Of a stretch of DNA of 64,000 nucleotides, positions 17,016 through 27,871 are shown in pieces; the first letter of the stretch is position 1; each line of letters begins with the position of its first letter. Source of the DNA: Desulfovibrio sp. DV (lineage in GTDB: Bacteria > Desulfobacterota > Desulfovibrionia > Desulfovibrionales > Desulfovibrionaceae); assembly GCF_001936595.1 (NCBI RefSeq), contig NZ_MLBG01000013.1, positions 1-64,000 of the forward strand, given 5' to 3'. The notes beneath the pieces are model-generated. The model was given only the letters and a program-made list of their open reading frames with translations, was not told where the DNA came from and did no database searches. The translations under genes were made by a program, and so were the position numbers.

Positions 17016-17300
17016 GTGTCCTCAACGATTGAATTGCGCGCGTTTATGGGACTCTCCGACACGTTTCGGGAAAGGAATTGGAGCAACCCCAAAGAGGTCG
17101 TGGTCCCGGGCGAACTGTCCGGAACGGAACTCCTGGCATTGCTCGACCTGACAGAAAACATGGTCGAAGTCGTTTTTGTCAACGGCAAGGCCTATACCCC
17201 GCCCCTGGCGGTCGTGACCGGCGGGGACAGGGTGGCCCTGGCGCCGCCCGGAGTGCCCGGTCCGTATCGCGTCCTGCTCGGCTTCAAAGAGATGGGGTGA
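17016..17300 (+). CDS. MoaD/ThiS family sulfur-carrier-like protein associated with aldehyde oxidoreductase
   Basis: A 94-aa beta-grasp protein: the strand pattern ending VEVVFVNGKAYTPP.. GDRVALAPPGVPGPY resembles MoaD/ThiS, the sulfur carriers of molybdopterin synthesis. True carriers end in Gly-Gly for thiocarboxylation; this one ends KEMG, so it may be a degenerate or specialised form. GTG 17016 is chosen because a GGAGGAGG-like site lies 8-10 nt upstream. The frame is open to 16941 but that part overlaps the repeat region. MoaD-like proteins next to AOR genes are common, which supports a link to pterin insertion or assembly. Confidence 0.72.
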   Translation: MSSTIELRAFMGLSDTFRERNWSNPKEVVVPGELSGTELLALLDLTENMVEVVFVNGKAYTPPLAVVTGGDRVALAPPGVPGPYRVLLGFKEMG

Positions 17301-17807
17301 GCGGGCACCACGACAGCGACGAGACCAATTTGAGCCATCGCTGCCCGGTTCCGACTGCCCGATAGGACGGCCCGTGTCCATGGCAGAGGGAAGGGCCCAT
17401 GGTTCTTTTGCGGCGCGCGCCCTTTCACGAATCCAGCAGCAAAGACATTCCGCAGTCAGGCATCCACAGCGCCGGCGAACGCCTTGTCGCTTGTTTTCAT
17501 AGTCCCCACCAGAGTTGCCGCATACGCCACTTTACATCAGATGCCTGGGCATGTATCAAACATGCGGCATTGGCTGAAGCATGGCTTGGCCGTATCTGCA
17601 AGTGATGCAAGCCGAACTCAAGATGGACTCGCCGGAGTTTGGCAGCCAAGCCTGCGTCCCAGACACATTGTTGTGGATTAGTACGCACGCAGTTGTCGCC
17701 AGGCCGGACAACAGGTCTTTTTTGTCTGCGTCTGTGAACGATCCTGCGTCAGCGTCTAAACGCACAACAAGCGATTTCAAGAACTCTCCACTCTGAAGGA
17801 AGGATCC
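17301..17807. other. Intergenic region upstream of the porin
   Basis: About 500 bp without a supported gene. It holds two CCATGG sites (17378 and 17397) but no clear terminator. The porin ribosome site AAGGAAGGA lies at about 17796-17804. Short ORFs in it lack family-like composition. Confidence 0.45.
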
Positions 17808-19286
17808 ATGGGGCGACGTGTCTTGTTCGGTCTGATTGCCCTGTGCAGTCTGGCCATGACGGGCCTGGCCGCTGCAGCCACTGAAGTGCGCATGACCGGT
17901 GACGCTCTGGTCTACGGCAATTATTTTGCCCATCAAAACTTCACCGGCTGGAGTGGAGCCTCCTGGAACAACAACATCCCGACCTGGACCGGGGCCGGCA
18001 CCCAGACCGAGGACCGCTTCCAGCTTTGGGAACGGTTCCGCCTACGCGCGGATTTCGTGGCGGATGAGGCTGTCAAGTTCCGTCTGGGGCTTAAAGTCGT
18101 GAACGACACCTGGGGGCATGGGACCTTGACCGCGGCCAATCCGACCCCGTCTATCAAGGTGTATCAGGCCTACCTGCAGTACAAGTGGCCCGGTTCTGAT
18201 GTCGAAATCACCGCCGGTTTGCAGGAAGTGTCCCTGCCGGCCAACGAATTCTTCTGCGACTCGGTGGTCTATGGCGGTGACCGCGCCGCCGGCCTGGTCG
18301 TGCGAGCCCCGCTGCTTGGCGACACGCTGTCCGTGTATTCCGGCTTTGCCCGGCTTATAGACACCAACCGGACGTACGACACCACCACGACGCAGGTCGC
18401 CGACGAGCTGGACCTGTACTTCCTGACCTTGCCCATTGTCGCTCCCGGCTTCAAGACCACGCCCTGGGCCGCATTGACCGTGGCCGGCCGCGACGCGGCG
18501 TATTACACCAACTACTCCTACGCCAACACAACCTTTGCCGAGAACATGCTCTCGGCCGGGACGCTGCTGACCCCCGCCAAGTGGAAGAATAATCAGAACA
18601 CCTACTTCTGGGCCGGCGACACCTTCGAAATCACGGCCCTCGATCCGGTCAAAATCTATGGCGACGTGGCCTACGGGATCGGAGCCGCAGGCGACCGCAA
18701 GAAAAGCAAGCGCGCCGGCTGGTTTGCCGACCTCGGGGCCGAATATACCGGTTTGGATCTGCTTACCCCTCAGGCCTTTGGCTGGTGGTCAACCGGCGAG
18801 GACGGCTCCATCCAAAATGGCAGTGAGCGCCTGCCGATTCTTGAATCGAGCTGGGGTCCGGGCAACAGTTTTCTTTTCGACACCACCCAGGACCTCTACA
18901 TGAACAGCAACATGGGCATGAGCGCCGTTGGAAACTGGGGCCTTGGCGCTTCTTTGGACAAGATCTCGTTCGTTGGGAAGCTGACCCACCGTCTGACTTT
19001 CATGTATGTCCATGGCAACAACGCCTCCAAGGCCATCCGATCCCTCAACGTCGCCCTGGGCAGTAATCCCTACTATCAGATGGGCCATGATCTGACGGTG
19101 GATGAGCAGGTGATGTCGGTCAATTTCGACAACAAGTATATGGTTTACGACAATCTGGCCCTGCTGCTTGAGACGGGCTGGGCCCACGGCGACTTCCAGA
19201 AGAGTGTCTGGGGCCGCCGCCTGGTCAACGCCTCCCGGGACGGCGATTCCTGGAAGGTGGCATTCGGCCTGAAGTACCGGTATTAG
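17808..19286 (+). CDS. Outer-membrane homotrimeric porin, Desulfovibrio type
   Basis: A 492-aa outer-membrane channel. Residues 1-23 are a signal peptide (GLIALCSLAMTGLAAAA), followed by alternating amphipathic beta strands and a C-terminal strand ending FGLKYRY (aromatic end, as in porins). The pattern TEVRMTGDALVYGNYFAHQNF after cleavage is the start seen in Desulfovibrio porins. Substrates are probably small anions or solutes; specificity cannot be read. ATG 17808 has AAGGAAGGA upstream. It is flanked by a long leader and a very strong terminator, as expected for an abundant protein. Confidence 0.88.
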   Translation: MGRRVLFGLIALCSLAMTGLAAAATEVRMTGDALVYGNYFAHQNFTGWSGASWNNNIPTWTGAGTQTEDRFQLWERFRLRADFVADEAVKFRLGLKVVNDTWGHGTLTAANPTPSIKVYQAYLQYKWPGSDVEITAGLQEVSLPANEFFCDSVVYGGDRAAGLVVRAPLLGDTLSVYSGFARLIDTNRTYDTTTTQVADELDLYFLTLPIVAPGFKTTPWAALTVAGRDAAYYTNYSYANTTFAENMLSAGTLLTPAKWKNNQNTYFWAGDTFEITALDPVKIYGDVAYGIGAAGDRKKSKRAGWFADLGAEYTGLDLLTPQAFGWWSTGEDGSIQNGSERLPILESSWGPGNSFLFDTTQDLYMNSNMGMSAVGNWGLGASLDKISFVGKLTHRLTFMYVHGNNASKAIRSLNVALGSNPYYQMGHDLTVDEQVMSVNFDNKYMVYDNLALLLETGWAHGDFQKSVWGRRLVNASRDGDSWKVAFGLKYRY

Positions 19287-19365
19287 TCGCGCCAATATGG
19301 CCCGGCTGCCAGGAAGCTGCCCGGACGGATTTTTGCTTGCGTCTCTGCTGCGCCGGCAATGACTT

Positions 19366-19404
19366 CAAAGGGGGGGCGTCGCCAGACGCCCCCCCTTTGT
19401 TTTT
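19366..19404 (+). terminator. Rho-independent terminator of the porin gene
   Basis: A perfect 15-bp stem (CAAAGGGGGGGCGTC, 19366-19380, with its complement 19385-19399) and a 4-nt loop GCCA are followed by TTTTT (19400-19404). Confidence 0.95.
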
Positions 19405-19533
19405 GGCAGCAAGCCGCTTTGGACCGGCCCTGGTTCCACAAGACGGATGAAACTCACGGCCGCGGTATTGCAGGTCAGTGCCGCCAGCCTCCTGGTCCAT
19501 GGGGCGTGGGCCGCTGCAACACGCGGAAACCCC

Positions 19534-19577
19534 AAAAAGACAAGCCCCACAAGGCTTTTGGGGCCATGTGGGGCTTG
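19534..19577 (-). terminator. Rho-independent terminator downstream of tRNA-Ser
   Basis: On the minus strand the 11-bp stem CAAGCCCCACA/TGTGGGGCTTG (19541-19577) is followed by TCTTTTTG. It starts 15 nt after the tRNA 3' end. Confidence 0.88.
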
Positions 19578-19591
19578 ATGAAAGTTCTTAT

Positions 19592-19685
19592 TGGCGGAGA
19601 GGGTGGGATTCGAACCCACGTGCAGGCTATTAACCCGCAACCCGATTTCGAGTCGGGCCCGTTACGACCACTTCGGTACCTCTCC
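19592..19685 (-). tRNA. tRNA-Ser, anticodon CGA
   Basis: The minus strand gives GGAGAGG paired with CCTCTCC in the acceptor, discriminator G and an encoded CCA (19592-19594). The anticodon arm is CCCGA-CTCGAAA-TCGGG, anticodon CGA (reads UCG). A long variable arm, typical of serine tRNA, precedes the GTGGGTTCGAATCCCAC T-arm. Total 94 nt including CCA. Confidence 0.97.
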
Positions 19686-19771
19686 GCTCTGAGAACCAGA
19701 AGGAATTTGGGAAGCTATCCAGCAATCGACGGCTTGGCAAGCTTTTTTGCGCTTGTGACCGGGCAGGCGGA

Positions 19772-20308
19772 TCAGCTCCTGGTCCGGCCGCCGCGGCGGC
19801 TGCGGAAAAACTCCCGCAAGAGCGTCCCGCATTCCTCGGCCATGACCCCGGTCACCACGTCGAAGCGATGGTTGAGAAAGGGCAGGTCCGGGCCGGGCAG
19901 CTGGGAATCCACCGCGCCGGTGCGCGGGTCCGGCGCACCGTAGACGAGCCGGCCCACCCGGGCGTGGACAATGGCCCCCAGGCACATGATGCAGGGTTCC
20001 AGGGTCACCACCATGGTCGTGTCGAGGAGCCGGTAGTTTTTCATTTTGGCCGCCGCCTGCCGGATGGCCAGCATCTCGGCGTGGGCCGTGGGGTCGATGC
20101 TGGAGATGGGGGCGTTGCCGGCCCGGGCCAGCACCTCGCCGTGGACCGACAGGATGATCGCGCCGACCGGCGCTTCGCCGATCGCCGCCGCCTGCCGCGC
20201 GTCTTCCAGGGCGAGTTCCATGATCGCTTCATAGCTCGCCCAGCCCGGCGGCGGGGCAGGGAGGTCGTCAGAGCGGGCGTCAAAACGCTTGGCCGGCTTC
20301 AAAGCCAT
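19772..20308 (-). CDS. tadA: tRNA adenosine(34) deaminase
   Basis: A 178-aa zinc deaminase that makes inosine at the wobble position of tRNA-Arg(ACG). The CDA-fold motifs are clear: TAHAEMLAI (zinc His and catalytic Glu) and LEPCIMCLGAI (PCxxC). A typical TadA length with a short N-terminal extension (first 25 residues, Pro-rich). It lies upstream of the tRNA-Ser gene on the same strand and downstream of purQ. Confidence 0.92.
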   Translation of the reverse strand: MALKPAKRFDARSDDLPAPPPGWASYEAIMELALEDARQAAAIGEAPVGAIILSVHGEVLARAGNAPISSIDPTAHAEMLAIRQAAAKMKNYRLLDTTMVVTLEPCIMCLGAIVHARVGRLVYGAPDPRTGAVDSQLPGPDLPFLNHRFDVVTGVMAEECGTLLREFFRSRRGGRTRS

Positions 20309-20380
20309 GGGACATCCTTGGGAGGCAAAATGGGATGGGCACGCTTTTGCGATGTTCTACCGGACCGCGTCGCCAAAGCG

Positions 20381-20406
20381 CAACACAGGCGATAGCGCCT
20401 GTGTTG
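20381..20406. other. Perfect hairpin between purQ and tadA
   Basis: CAACACAGGCG-ATAG-CGCCTGTGTTG, an 11-bp stem with a tetraloop. It has no T-run on either side, so it may be an intercistronic processing or stability element. Confidence 0.55.
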
Positions 20407-20508
20407 TACCCGGCAGGGTGCCTCCGGGCTGCTGGGCCCAGTCTTGCCTGTCTGGCCTGCCGGGCGACACGCGGGCCGGGGCGGGAGATAAACGGTTGCG
20501 GTCGGCAA

Positions 20509-20539
20509 GGCAAGGCAGCAGCGTCAGCCCTGCCTTGCC
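20509..20539 (-). other. Hairpin after purQ
   Basis: GGCAAGGCAG/CTGCCTTGCC form a 10-bp stem 19 nt after the purQ stop (minus strand). The following sequence is not T-rich, so termination is doubtful. Confidence 0.45.
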
Positions 20540-20557
20540 GGGACGTCGGATGGGCCG

Positions 20558-21370
20558 TCAGGCCCGGGCGCGCAGATAGGCCACGGCGTTTTCAAAAAGC
20601 ACCGTGCCCAAGGTGGGACGTTCGCCCCGGGTGTAGCCGGGGTGGTTGGTCGGATGGTTAAATGCCTCGGGATGCGGCATGAGCCCGAGAATGCGGCCGG
20701 TCGGGTCGGTCAGGCCGGCGATGGCGTGGGGCGACCCGTTGGGGTTGGCCGGATAGTCCATGGTGACCTGGCCGGTGGCAGGGTCGGCATATTGCAGGGC
20801 AACGGCCCCGCTGGCGAGCAGTTCGTCAAGGACGCTTGGCTCCATGGGCACGAGCTTGCCCTCGCCGTGGCGCACCGGAAGGTCCAGGCGGCCGATACCC
20901 TTGGTGAAGACACAGGGGCTTTCCGGGTTGGCGGTAAGGGTCACCCAGCGGTCTTCGAAGCGGGCCGAGTCGTTGTTGGCCAGGCTCACCTGCCGGGAGA
21001 AATAGCTGCCGCCAAGGGCCGGCAGGAGGCCGAGCTTGACCAGCAGCTGAAAGCCGTTGCAGATGCCAAGCACCAGCCCGCCGGCATCAAAAAAGGTCCG
21101 CAGCTGGGTTAAAAGCGGCTCGCCGGCCGCGGTTTGGGCATGTTTCCAGCGAACGGCTGCGGCCTGGGCCGCGCCAAGATCGTCGCCGTCGAGAAAGCCG
21201 CCGGGAAAGACAAGAAAATTGTAGGCGTCAATTCTTGTCCGCCCGGCCACAATGTCGGAAAAAAACACAATATCCGTGACGTCGGAGCCGGCCATGCGGG
21301 CGGCATGGGCCGATTCCACCTCGCAGTTGGTGCCAAAGCCGGTGATCACGAGGGTGCGCACCTGGGGCAT
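20558..21370 (-). CDS. purQ: Phosphoribosylformylglycinamidine synthase, glutaminase subunit
   Basis: A class I glutamine amidotransferase of purine synthesis that supplies ammonia to PurL. The 270-aa product has the nucleophile elbow GICNGFQ and the late His-Glu in MPHPEAF. ATG 21370 follows GGAGG (about 21380-21384); the frame extends to 21499 with no family-like sequence. It is divergent from pyrG across about 180 bp. PurL is not in this window. Confidence 0.93.
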   Translation of the reverse strand: MPQVRTLVITGFGTNCEVESAHAARMAGSDVTDIVFFSDIVAGRTRIDAYNFLVFPGGFLDGDDLGAAQAAAVRWKHAQTAAGEPLLTQLRTFFDAGGLVLGICNGFQLLVKLGLLPALGGSYFSRQVSLANNDSARFEDRWVTLTANPESPCVFTKGIGRLDLPVRHGEGKLVPMEPSVLDELLASGAVALQYADPATGQVTMDYPANPNGSPHAIAGLTDPTGRILGLMPHPEAFNHPTNHPGYTRGERPTLGTVLFENAVAYLRARA

Positions 21371-21400
21371 ATGGGGAAATCCTCCCAAAGGGTTCCTTGA

Positions 21401-23185
<1,785 letters not shown>

Positions 23186-23207
23186 CCGGCTTTCGCAAGG
23201 CTGGTCC

Positions 23208-23252
23208 GAAGCCGTCCGGGGGAAGAGACCTTTCCCCGGGCGGCTTCGTTTT
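23208..23252 (+). terminator. Rho-independent terminator after pyrG
   Basis: A long hairpin with outer stem GAAGCCG/CGGCTTC (23208-23247) and an inner GGGGAA/TTCCCC-type stem is followed by GTTTT (23248-23252). Confidence 0.78.
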
Positions 23253-23526
23253 GACGGGGTCGCGTCTGGTCGGTTGGCCCGCGAGGGTGCGGACACCATG
23301 CCGGGGCGGGAAAGACACCCCGGCGAACACGGCCCTGGGCCTGATCCCTGACACGCTGCCGCAGGAGCGGGAAAAACACCTCTATCCGCTGGTCATCGCG
23401 GTATTTTTATGCTAAGGTCGCCCTGTCGGGCGGGAGACGTCGGCCGGGCCTGGATGTCCGTGGCTGTCTTGTCGAAGCGGCTCCCGGATCGGGGCGCGTG
23501 TGTTTTCCGGCCGCTGGAGGTCTTGT
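23253..23526. other. Intergenic region before kdsC
   Basis: About 270 bp with no supported gene. An A/T stretch TATTTTTATGCTAAGG (about 23400-23416) just ahead of kdsC is a plausible promoter core. Confidence 0.4.
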
Positions 23527-24063
23527 ATGGCTGAGGATGCGAATCTGGCCGCCAGCCGGGCCAGGGAAGTTTCATTGCTGGTCCTTGATGTCGACGGCGT
23601 CATGACCGATGGCGGCATTTATGTCGACGCCCGGGGCGAGGTGACCAAGCGGTTCCATGTCCACGACAGCCTGGGCATCATGGCCGCCCAGGCGGCCGGG
23701 TTGGCCATTGCGGCCATAAGCGGCCTGGACAGTCCGGCCGTGGCCGCCCGCATGGCCGAACTGGGCATCACCGAGTACCACCCGGGCCATCACCGCAAAG
23801 TGGGCGTGCTGCAGGGCATCCTGGAACGCCAGGGAGTGCCCCCCGAGCAGACCGCCTATCTGGGTGATGACTGGGTGGACGCCGGCCCCATGGGGCTGGT
23901 CGGGCTGCCCATGGCCGTGGCCGATGCCCAGCCCGAGATTCTTGAACTGGCCCTGTGGGTGTCGCGCCGGGGCGGGGGCCAGGGGGCGGTGCGCGAGGCG
24001 GTGCGGTTTATCCTGGCGGCCAAGGGTCGGCTGGGTGCCGCCTACGAGTGGTTCCTGGACTAG
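23527..24063 (+). CDS. kdsC: 3-deoxy-D-manno-octulosonate 8-phosphate phosphatase
   Basis: A 178-aa HAD-family phosphatase that makes KDO for lipopolysaccharide. It has the DVDGVMTDGG nucleophile motif, the ISGLDSPAVAARM segment typical of KdsC and the acidic GDDWVD motif III. ATG 23527 follows GGAGG (about 23515). It heads the rpoN-hpf-ptsN block on the same strand, as often seen in proteobacteria, although the lpt genes that commonly sit between are absent here. Confidence 0.9.
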   Translation: MAEDANLAASRAREVSLLVLDVDGVMTDGGIYVDARGEVTKRFHVHDSLGIMAAQAAGLAIAAISGLDSPAVAARMAELGITEYHPGHHRKVGVLQGILERQGVPPEQTAYLGDDWVDAGPMGLVGLPMAVADAQPEILELALWVSRRGGGQGAVREAVRFILAAKGRLGAAYEWFLD

Positions 24064-24192
24064 GGCCGCTTGTGCCGATTGCCACGAGGTCGCAATTGTG
24101 GCATGGTTTTTGTTGGGCGGGGTGGCCATGGGCCGCCGCTCGAACCGGTTAGAACCCTTGGACGCAAACGACCCACGCGCACGGCGGTAAGC

Positions 24193-25629
24193 ATGGCCCT
24201 GGAACTGCGGCAGCAGCTCAAGCTTTCCCAACAGCTGGTGATGACCCCCCAGCTGCAACAAGCCATCAAGCTTCTCCAACTCTCCCGGTTGGAGCTGCTT
24301 GAGAGCGTGCAGCAGGAGCTGTTGGAAAATCCGATGCTGGAGGAGACCGTCGAGGACGATCGGCCAACCGAGCGCGTCATGGCCGAAGACAACCTCGGGC
24401 CCACCGGCAACTCCACTGACGCGGCCATGGAAAAGGAGCTGCTCAAAAACGCCGAGTGGGACGACTACCTCGGTGATTTTGCCAGCACCGGCCGCCAATC
24501 CCAGTCCCGTGATTCCGAAATTCCCGAAGAGGGCATGGCCTATGACGCCCGCCTGGCCTCCAAGCCGTCCCTGGACGGGCACCTGGGCTGGCAGATGCAT
24601 CTGTCCAATTTCACCCCCAAGGAAGTGGAAATCGGGGAAACCATCATCGGCAGCCTGGATTCCTCGGGCTACCTGCAGGCCACGGTTGAGGAGCTGGCCG
24701 GGATGGCCGATGCCGAGCCGGCCATGGTGGAAGCGGTGCTCCACCGGTTGCAGCGCCTTGATCCCGTGGGCGTGGCCGCCCGCACGCCCAGCGAATGCCT
24801 GCTGATCCAGATCGAGATCTGCGGCTACGTTGATCCCATCCTCATCGGACTGGTGCGCGAGCACCTGGAGGATCTGGAAAAAAAGCGCTATAAGCCGCTT
24901 TGCAAAAAATTTCATCTGACCATGGAAAAACTCAAGGAATACCTGGAGTTGATCCAGACCCTTGATCCCATGCCCGGGGCCAGCTACGGTTCCGGTGACC
25001 CGATCTACGTCAGTCCCGACGCCTTTGTGTATAAATACGGGGATGATTTCGTTATTGTGCTCAACGAGGAAGGGATGCCGCGCCTGGGCCTCAACACGAC
25101 CTACCTCGACGGCACAAACCCGAATAAAGACAAGGATAAGGACTACCTGCAAGACAAGATGCGCTCGGCCATGTGGCTGATGAAAAGCCTGTATCAGCGC
25201 CAGCGAACGCTGTATAAGGTGCTTGAGAGCATCGTCAAATTTCAGCGCGGGTTTTTCGAGGACGGCGTGACCAGACTGCGCCCGCTGATCCTCAAGGACG
25301 TGGCCGACGACATCAGCATGCACGAATCGACCGTCAGCCGTATTACCTCCAACAAGTACGTGGCCACGCCCCACGGCATTTTCGAGCTCAAGTTCTTCTT
25401 TAACAGTTCGCTGGAACTCGATGACGGCACCACGGTCGGTTCGGAGTCGGTCAAGGCCATGATCAAGCGCATCATTTCCGGCGAAAACGCCAAGAAGCCC
25501 ATCAGCGACGAGGCCATCGCCGATATGCTCAAAGACGAACTGCAAATCAACATCGCCCGGCGTACTGTGGCCAAATACCGCACGGCCATGGGCATCGAGT
25601 CATCGTCGAAACGCAAGGCGGTTTTCTGA
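24193..25629 (+). CDS. rpoN: RNA polymerase sigma-54 factor
   Basis: A 478-aa sigma factor for -24/-12 promoters. The N-terminal region I is Gln/Leu-rich (LKLSQQLVMTPQLQQAIKLL), followed by an acidic region II, the core-binding and HTH regions, and the RpoN box ARRTVAKYR near the C-terminus. ATG 24193 is taken as the start because region I begins there; the ribosome site is weak. It probably serves flagellar, nitrogen and other activator-controlled genes such as the candidate promoter at 58813 and the activator at 61433. Confidence 0.97.
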   Translation: MALELRQQLKLSQQLVMTPQLQQAIKLLQLSRLELLESVQQELLENPMLEETVEDDRPTERVMAEDNLGPTGNSTDAAMEKELLKNAEWDDYLGDFASTGRQSQSRDSEIPEEGMAYDARLASKPSLDGHLGWQMHLSNFTPKEVEIGETIIGSLDSSGYLQATVEELAGMADAEPAMVEAVLHRLQRLDPVGVAARTPSECLLIQIEICGYVDPILIGLVREHLEDLEKKRYKPLCKKFHLTMEKLKEYLELIQTLDPMPGASYGSGDPIYVSPDAFVYKYGDDFVIVLNEEGMPRLGLNTTYLDGTNPNKDKDKDYLQDKMRSAMWLMKSLYQRQRTLYKVLESIVKFQRGFFEDGVTRLRPLILKDVADDISMHESTVSRITSNKYVATPHGIFELKFFFNSSLELDDGTTVGSESVKAMIKRIISGENAKKPISDEAIADMLKDELQINIARRTVAKYRTAMGIESSSKRKAVF

Positions 25630-25681
25630 TGCTTCGGACCGGGTTTCCCCGGCCCCTCACCACGCCATCCCGGAGGATAAC

Positions 25682-26230
25682 ATGAACATCACCTTTAATT
25701 TCAAAAATTTTGAACCTTCCGACCACTTGCGCGACTATGCCCGCAAGCGTTTTGAAAAGCTTGCCAAATACACCTCGACCGTGGACGCTTCGGAATTGCA
25801 GGTCAATTTGGCCGTGGAAAAGACCCGGCAAATGGCTGACGTCATTTTCCAGGCCGACAACATGCACATCTCGGCCCACGAAGTTTCCGAGGATATGTAC
25901 TCGACCATCGACCTGATCCTCGACAAGATCGAGTCCCAGGCCAAGAAGTTCCGGGAAAAGCAGAAGGACCGCCGCCGCCAGACCATCGAGCAGGTCCGCA
26001 TGGACGTCATCAGCATCAGTGAGGACAGCGAGGGCGGCCGCATCCCCACCATCATCGAGACCGACAAGTACGAGCCCAAGCCCATGGCCGTGGAAGAGGC
26101 CGCCTTGCAGCTTGAGGCCCTCAAGTACGAGTTCCTGGTGTTCATCAATTCCGAGAGCGAACGGCCCAATGTCATCTACCGACTGCGCAACGGCGACTTC
26201 GGCCTTATCGATCCTGGAACGGGCGTCTAA
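25682..26230 (+). CDS. hpf: Ribosome hibernation-promoting factor, long form
   Basis: A 182-aa protein that dimerises 70S ribosomes into 100S in stationary phase. The N-terminal HPF/YfiA domain (about 1-100) and the C-terminal dimerisation domain (about 125-180, YEFLVFINSESERPNVIYRL) are both present, which defines the long form. CGGAGG lies upstream of ATG 25682. Its TAA stop directly abuts the ptsN ATG, so translation is probably coupled. Confidence 0.94.
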   Translation: MNITFNFKNFEPSDHLRDYARKRFEKLAKYTSTVDASELQVNLAVEKTRQMADVIFQADNMHISAHEVSEDMYSTIDLILDKIESQAKKFREKQKDRRRQTIEQVRMDVISISEDSEGGRIPTIIETDKYEPKPMAVEEAALQLEALKYEFLVFINSESERPNVIYRLRNGDFGLIDPGTGV

Positions 26231-26680
26231 ATGCGGTTAGAGGACTATCTCCAGCCCGATTTCGTGATCGGGGAGCTTGCGTCGGAGTCCAAGTCCGAGG
26301 TGCTGGCGGAACTGGTGGCCCCGATCAAGGCACACTGGCCCGAGTTTGACGCCAAACGCGCCCATCAGGTCCTGCTTGACCGCGAAAATCTGGGCACCAC
26401 GGGCATCGGCGACGGGGTGGCCATCCCCCACGGCAAGATGGAGAGCCTCGAACGCATCGTCATCGTCGTCGGAAGAAGCCTTGCCGGCGTCAGCTTCGAT
26501 GCGCTGGACTTCAAGCCCTGCCGCATCTTTTTCCTGGTGCTGGCGCCTGAGCATGTTGCGGGCCTGCATTTGCGCATCCTGGCCCACATCTCCCGGCTGC
26601 TTTCCGACGAGACCTTCCGGCGCGCCTTCCTGGACGCCGAAAACGACGCCGCCTTGTGGCAGGTGCTCACCGCCGCCTAG
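26231..26680 (+). CDS. ptsN: Nitrogen-regulatory PTS enzyme IIA
   Basis: A 149-aa EIIA-Ntr. The phospho-acceptor is His67 in AIPHGK. It regulates via its phosphorylation state in the PTS-Ntr chain; HPr and EI-Ntr are not in the window. It starts immediately after the hpf stop, and rapZ follows 87 nt later, the usual rpoN-linked order. Confidence 0.93.
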   Translation: MRLEDYLQPDFVIGELASESKSEVLAELVAPIKAHWPEFDAKRAHQVLLDRENLGTTGIGDGVAIPHGKMESLERIVIVVGRSLAGVSFDALDFKPCRIFFLVLAPEHVAGLHLRILAHISRLLSDETFRRAFLDAENDAALWQVLTAA

Positions 26681-26767
26681 GACTGCCTGAAACCATTTCC
26701 CCGCGCGTCTGTTGTCACACATTCGCGCGGGGAATCTGCTACTGCTTCAGGCCGGGGAGTCAATGCC

Positions 26768-27655
26768 ATGGAAAATGCGGCCAGAGATCTCATCATCGTC
26801 ATTTTGACCGGCTTGTCCGGTTCCGGCAAGTCTACGGCCCTGCGGGTCTTTGAGGACCTGGGATTTTTCTGCGTGGACGGCCTGCCGGTCAGCCTCGTGC
26901 CCAAGCTCATGAACCTGTTCGACGAGAAGGGCGGGCAGCGCTACAAGGGGCTGGCCCTTGGCATGGACGTGCGCCAGGCCGACCTCGATACGGACTGGGG
27001 CGCAACCCTGGCCCAGATCAAGGTCAAGGACGTCGCCCCCCAGATCATTTTCTTTGAAGCCGACACCGGCGAGATCATCCGCCGTTACGCCACCACCCGT
27101 CGGCCCCATCCCTTGGAAAGCCCCGAACGGGGTCTTGAACAGGCGGTGCTCGAGGAACGCGAGCGGATGCGCCCCTTGCGCGACGCAGCCGACATGGTGC
27201 TCGACACCACCCACTTCACCATCCACGATCTGCGCCGCAAATTGCAGGAAAAATGGGCCTCCATCCGGCCGACGGCCGGTACGCTCAAGGTCCACGTCAT
27301 GAGCTTCGGCTTCAAGTACGGCCCGCCTTCCGAGGCGGATATGGTCTTTGATTTGCGCTTTCTGCCCAATCCCTATTTCGACAAGGACCTGCGGGAGCAT
27401 ACCGGCAAGGAGGCGGCCGTTCGCGACTATGTGCTGGCCGAGGATCCGGGCCGGGAGTTTTTGCGCCGTCTCACCGAATTTCTGCTCTATCTGCTGCCCC
27501 TGTACGGCAAGGAAGGGCGCTACCGCCTGACCCTGGCCTTTGGCTGCACCGGCGGGAGGCATCGCTCGGTGGCCGTGGCCGAGTCCGTCTTTGACACCTT
27601 GTCCAAGGCTGGCTACAATATTTCTTTGGAACACCGACACATCGAGCGCGGGTAA
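26768..27655 (+). CDS. rapZ: RNase adapter / nucleotide-binding protein RapZ
   Basis: A 295-aa protein with a Walker A GLSGSGKS (residues 15-22) and the conserved C-terminal RapZ domain (FGCTGGRHRSVAVAE). In E. coli it controls GlmZ RNA decay and so GlmS; targets here are unknown. The length and motifs are normal. It lies between ptsN and the mannose-type PTS genes. Confidence 0.94.
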   Translation: MENAARDLIIVILTGLSGSGKSTALRVFEDLGFFCVDGLPVSLVPKLMNLFDEKGGQRYKGLALGMDVRQADLDTDWGATLAQIKVKDVAPQIIFFEADTGEIIRRYATTRRPHPLESPERGLEQAVLEERERMRPLRDAADMVLDTTHFTIHDLRRKLQEKWASIRPTAGTLKVHVMSFGFKYGPPSEADMVFDLRFLPNPYFDKDLREHTGKEAAVRDYVLAEDPGREFLRRLTEFLLYLLPLYGKEGRYRLTLAFGCTGGRHRSVAVAESVFDTLSKAGYNISLEHRHIERG

Positions 27656-27871
27656 CAGGGCGGCTCGGGCCGCTTTTCTCATCGCGTTCCCGGTGTCCGT
27701 CAGCCGGGTCGGGGGCGGGTTCTCGCCCCAAACGGCGTGGTTTGTTGCGGGGTACTGACCAGGAAGGCTGGTCGTGGTCCGGAGAATGGCCCGGGGGCGC
27801 AGACAGCGCCGCCGCCGTTGCCGGATGACCGGGTCCTCTAGTGGGGGCGTTATGCTCAGGGATGTTTGCTT

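Noticed and set aside
17378-17402. Two CCATGG sites that might form a terminator after the MoaD-like gene
   Set aside because: The stem is only 6-7 bp and the loop is 13 nt; the following T tract is short.
17399-17605. A 68-codon ORF upstream of the porin
   Set aside because: No ribosome site and no protein-like pattern.
19592-19685. tRNA-Ser as an integration site of a mobile element
   Set aside because: No integrase, direct repeat of the tRNA 3' end or phage-like genes are near; flanking genes are ordinary.
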